From an uncultured Moraxella sp. (GTDB lineage: Bacteria > Pseudomonadota > Gammaproteobacteria > Pseudomonadales > Moraxellaceae), in NCBI GenBank assembly GCA_927911235.1, contig CAKMOY010000217.1, forward strand, positions 1 to 16,407: DNA of 16,407 bases, in the 5' to 3' direction. The position numbers and the translations under genes are program-made. The number at the start of each line of letters is the position of its first letter. Within the stretch, counting starts at the first letter, position 1. Under the pieces are notes generated by a model that did not search any database, was not told where the DNA came from, and saw only the letters and a list, made by a program, of their open reading frames with translations. Positions 16,186-16,407 of the stretch are shown here, piece after piece.

Positions 16186-16407
16186 ATGCAAACACAAACC
16201 ACGACCAAAAAACTCCACACACAATGAACCATGCCAATGGCAAATTAACCGAAAATGGCTAGGGGGGATATTTATCATTTGGTTTATTTTCGCCTTTGGA
16301 TTTTTAATCAAATTTTATGTATGGTTAAAATTTTTTTCAAAAACCAAGTCATTGCTTGGTTTTTTTTGTGCCTTATTTTTGGCTTTTTTAAAGCAGTTAC
16401 AAAATTT
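16186..16407 (+). CDS. Possible small membrane protein, broken and cut by the window end
   Basis: ATG 16186, with AGG about 9 bases upstream, encodes only MQTQTTTKKLHTQ before a stop. In another frame a conserved-looking hydrophobic segment follows: EPCQWQINRKWLGG, then IFIIWFIFAFGFLIKFYVWL, open to the window edge. A break near the CACACACAA stretch (about 16216-16224) would join them; it needs one base removed or two added (for example one CA unit). The W..NRKWL..IF.IWF pattern recalls small one- or two-helix proteins such as DUF4212 or DUF2474, but neither can be confirmed. The frame runs through a perfect terminator hairpin, so either the coding region ends earlier or the frame is coincidental. 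Not recognised with confidence. Confidence 0.3.
16339..16367 (+). terminator. Strong hairpin terminator near the window end
   Basis: AAAAACCAAG (16339-16348) pairs with CTTGGTTTTT (16355-16364) around a 6-base loop, and T8 runs from 16360 to 16367. It would end any rightward transcript starting near 16150; the T5 on the other strand allows weaker leftward action. Confidence 0.85.

Noticed and set aside
1..16407. A defence island, mobile element or CRISPR array
   Set aside because: No transposase, integrase, nuclease or helicase cassette, phage gene or regularly spaced repeats are visible on either strand; the genes are housekeeping or common envelope and transport functions.

Overview
This 16.4 kb window is ordinary chromosomal DNA from an AT-rich gammaproteobacterium. 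The family content (ApaH, RsmA, the LolD ABC ATPase, IhfB, LapA, PyrF, the TusE/C/D sulfur relay, a PuuP-like permease) and blocks such as cmk-rpsA-ihfB-lapA-pyrF fit Moraxellaceae (Moraxella/Psychrobacter-like). That placement is inference from gene order and protein similarity by eye, not a database result. No phage, transposase, CRISPR array, rRNA or tRNA gene was seen.

Layout. 1-1.43 kb: a membrane-anchored MltF-like lytic transglycosylase (+). 1.48-3.29 kb: apaH and rsmA (-), convergent with the first gene. 3.54-5.34 kb: ychF-lolD (+), divergent from rsmA. 5.4-8.0 kb: cmk and rpsA (+). 8.2-10.4 kb: ihfB, then lapA-pyrF-histidine phosphatase (+). 10.5-11.7 kb: a delta-9-type acyl-CoA desaturase with a coiled-coil tail (-). 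11.9-12.5 kb: two tandem paralogous entericidin-like lipoproteins (-), the smaller only 46 residues. 12.7-13.2 kb: trmL (+), convergent with tusD-tusC-tusE (13.2-14.3 kb, -). 14.4-15.8 kb: a PuuP-like polyamine importer (-). The last 600 bases are AT-rich, with a strongly A+C-biased leader, a possible broken small membrane-protein ORF and a strong terminator. Hairpin terminators separate most units, and several promoters look like extended -10 (TGnTATAAT) types.

The genes are mostly housekeeping: translation and nucleotide metabolism (rpsA, rsmA, ychF, cmk, pyrF, apaH), tRNA wobble-base modification (trmL and tus), envelope biology (transglycosylase, LolD, LapA, entericidins, desaturase) and polyamine uptake.

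The dominant anomaly is technical. At least six single-base frameshifts, almost all in short homopolymers, break the transglycosylase, cmk, rpsA, tusD and the permease (twice). Conserved protein sequence continues intact in the next frame each time, so unpolished sequencing error is the best explanation; all five genes are annotated here as single genes with repaired frames. The biological points most worth a second look are the tus cluster lacking TusB next to trmL, a 22-base near-identical motif shared by cmk and a terminator loop, and the tandem entericidins. I do not see a convincing new defence or mobile system.
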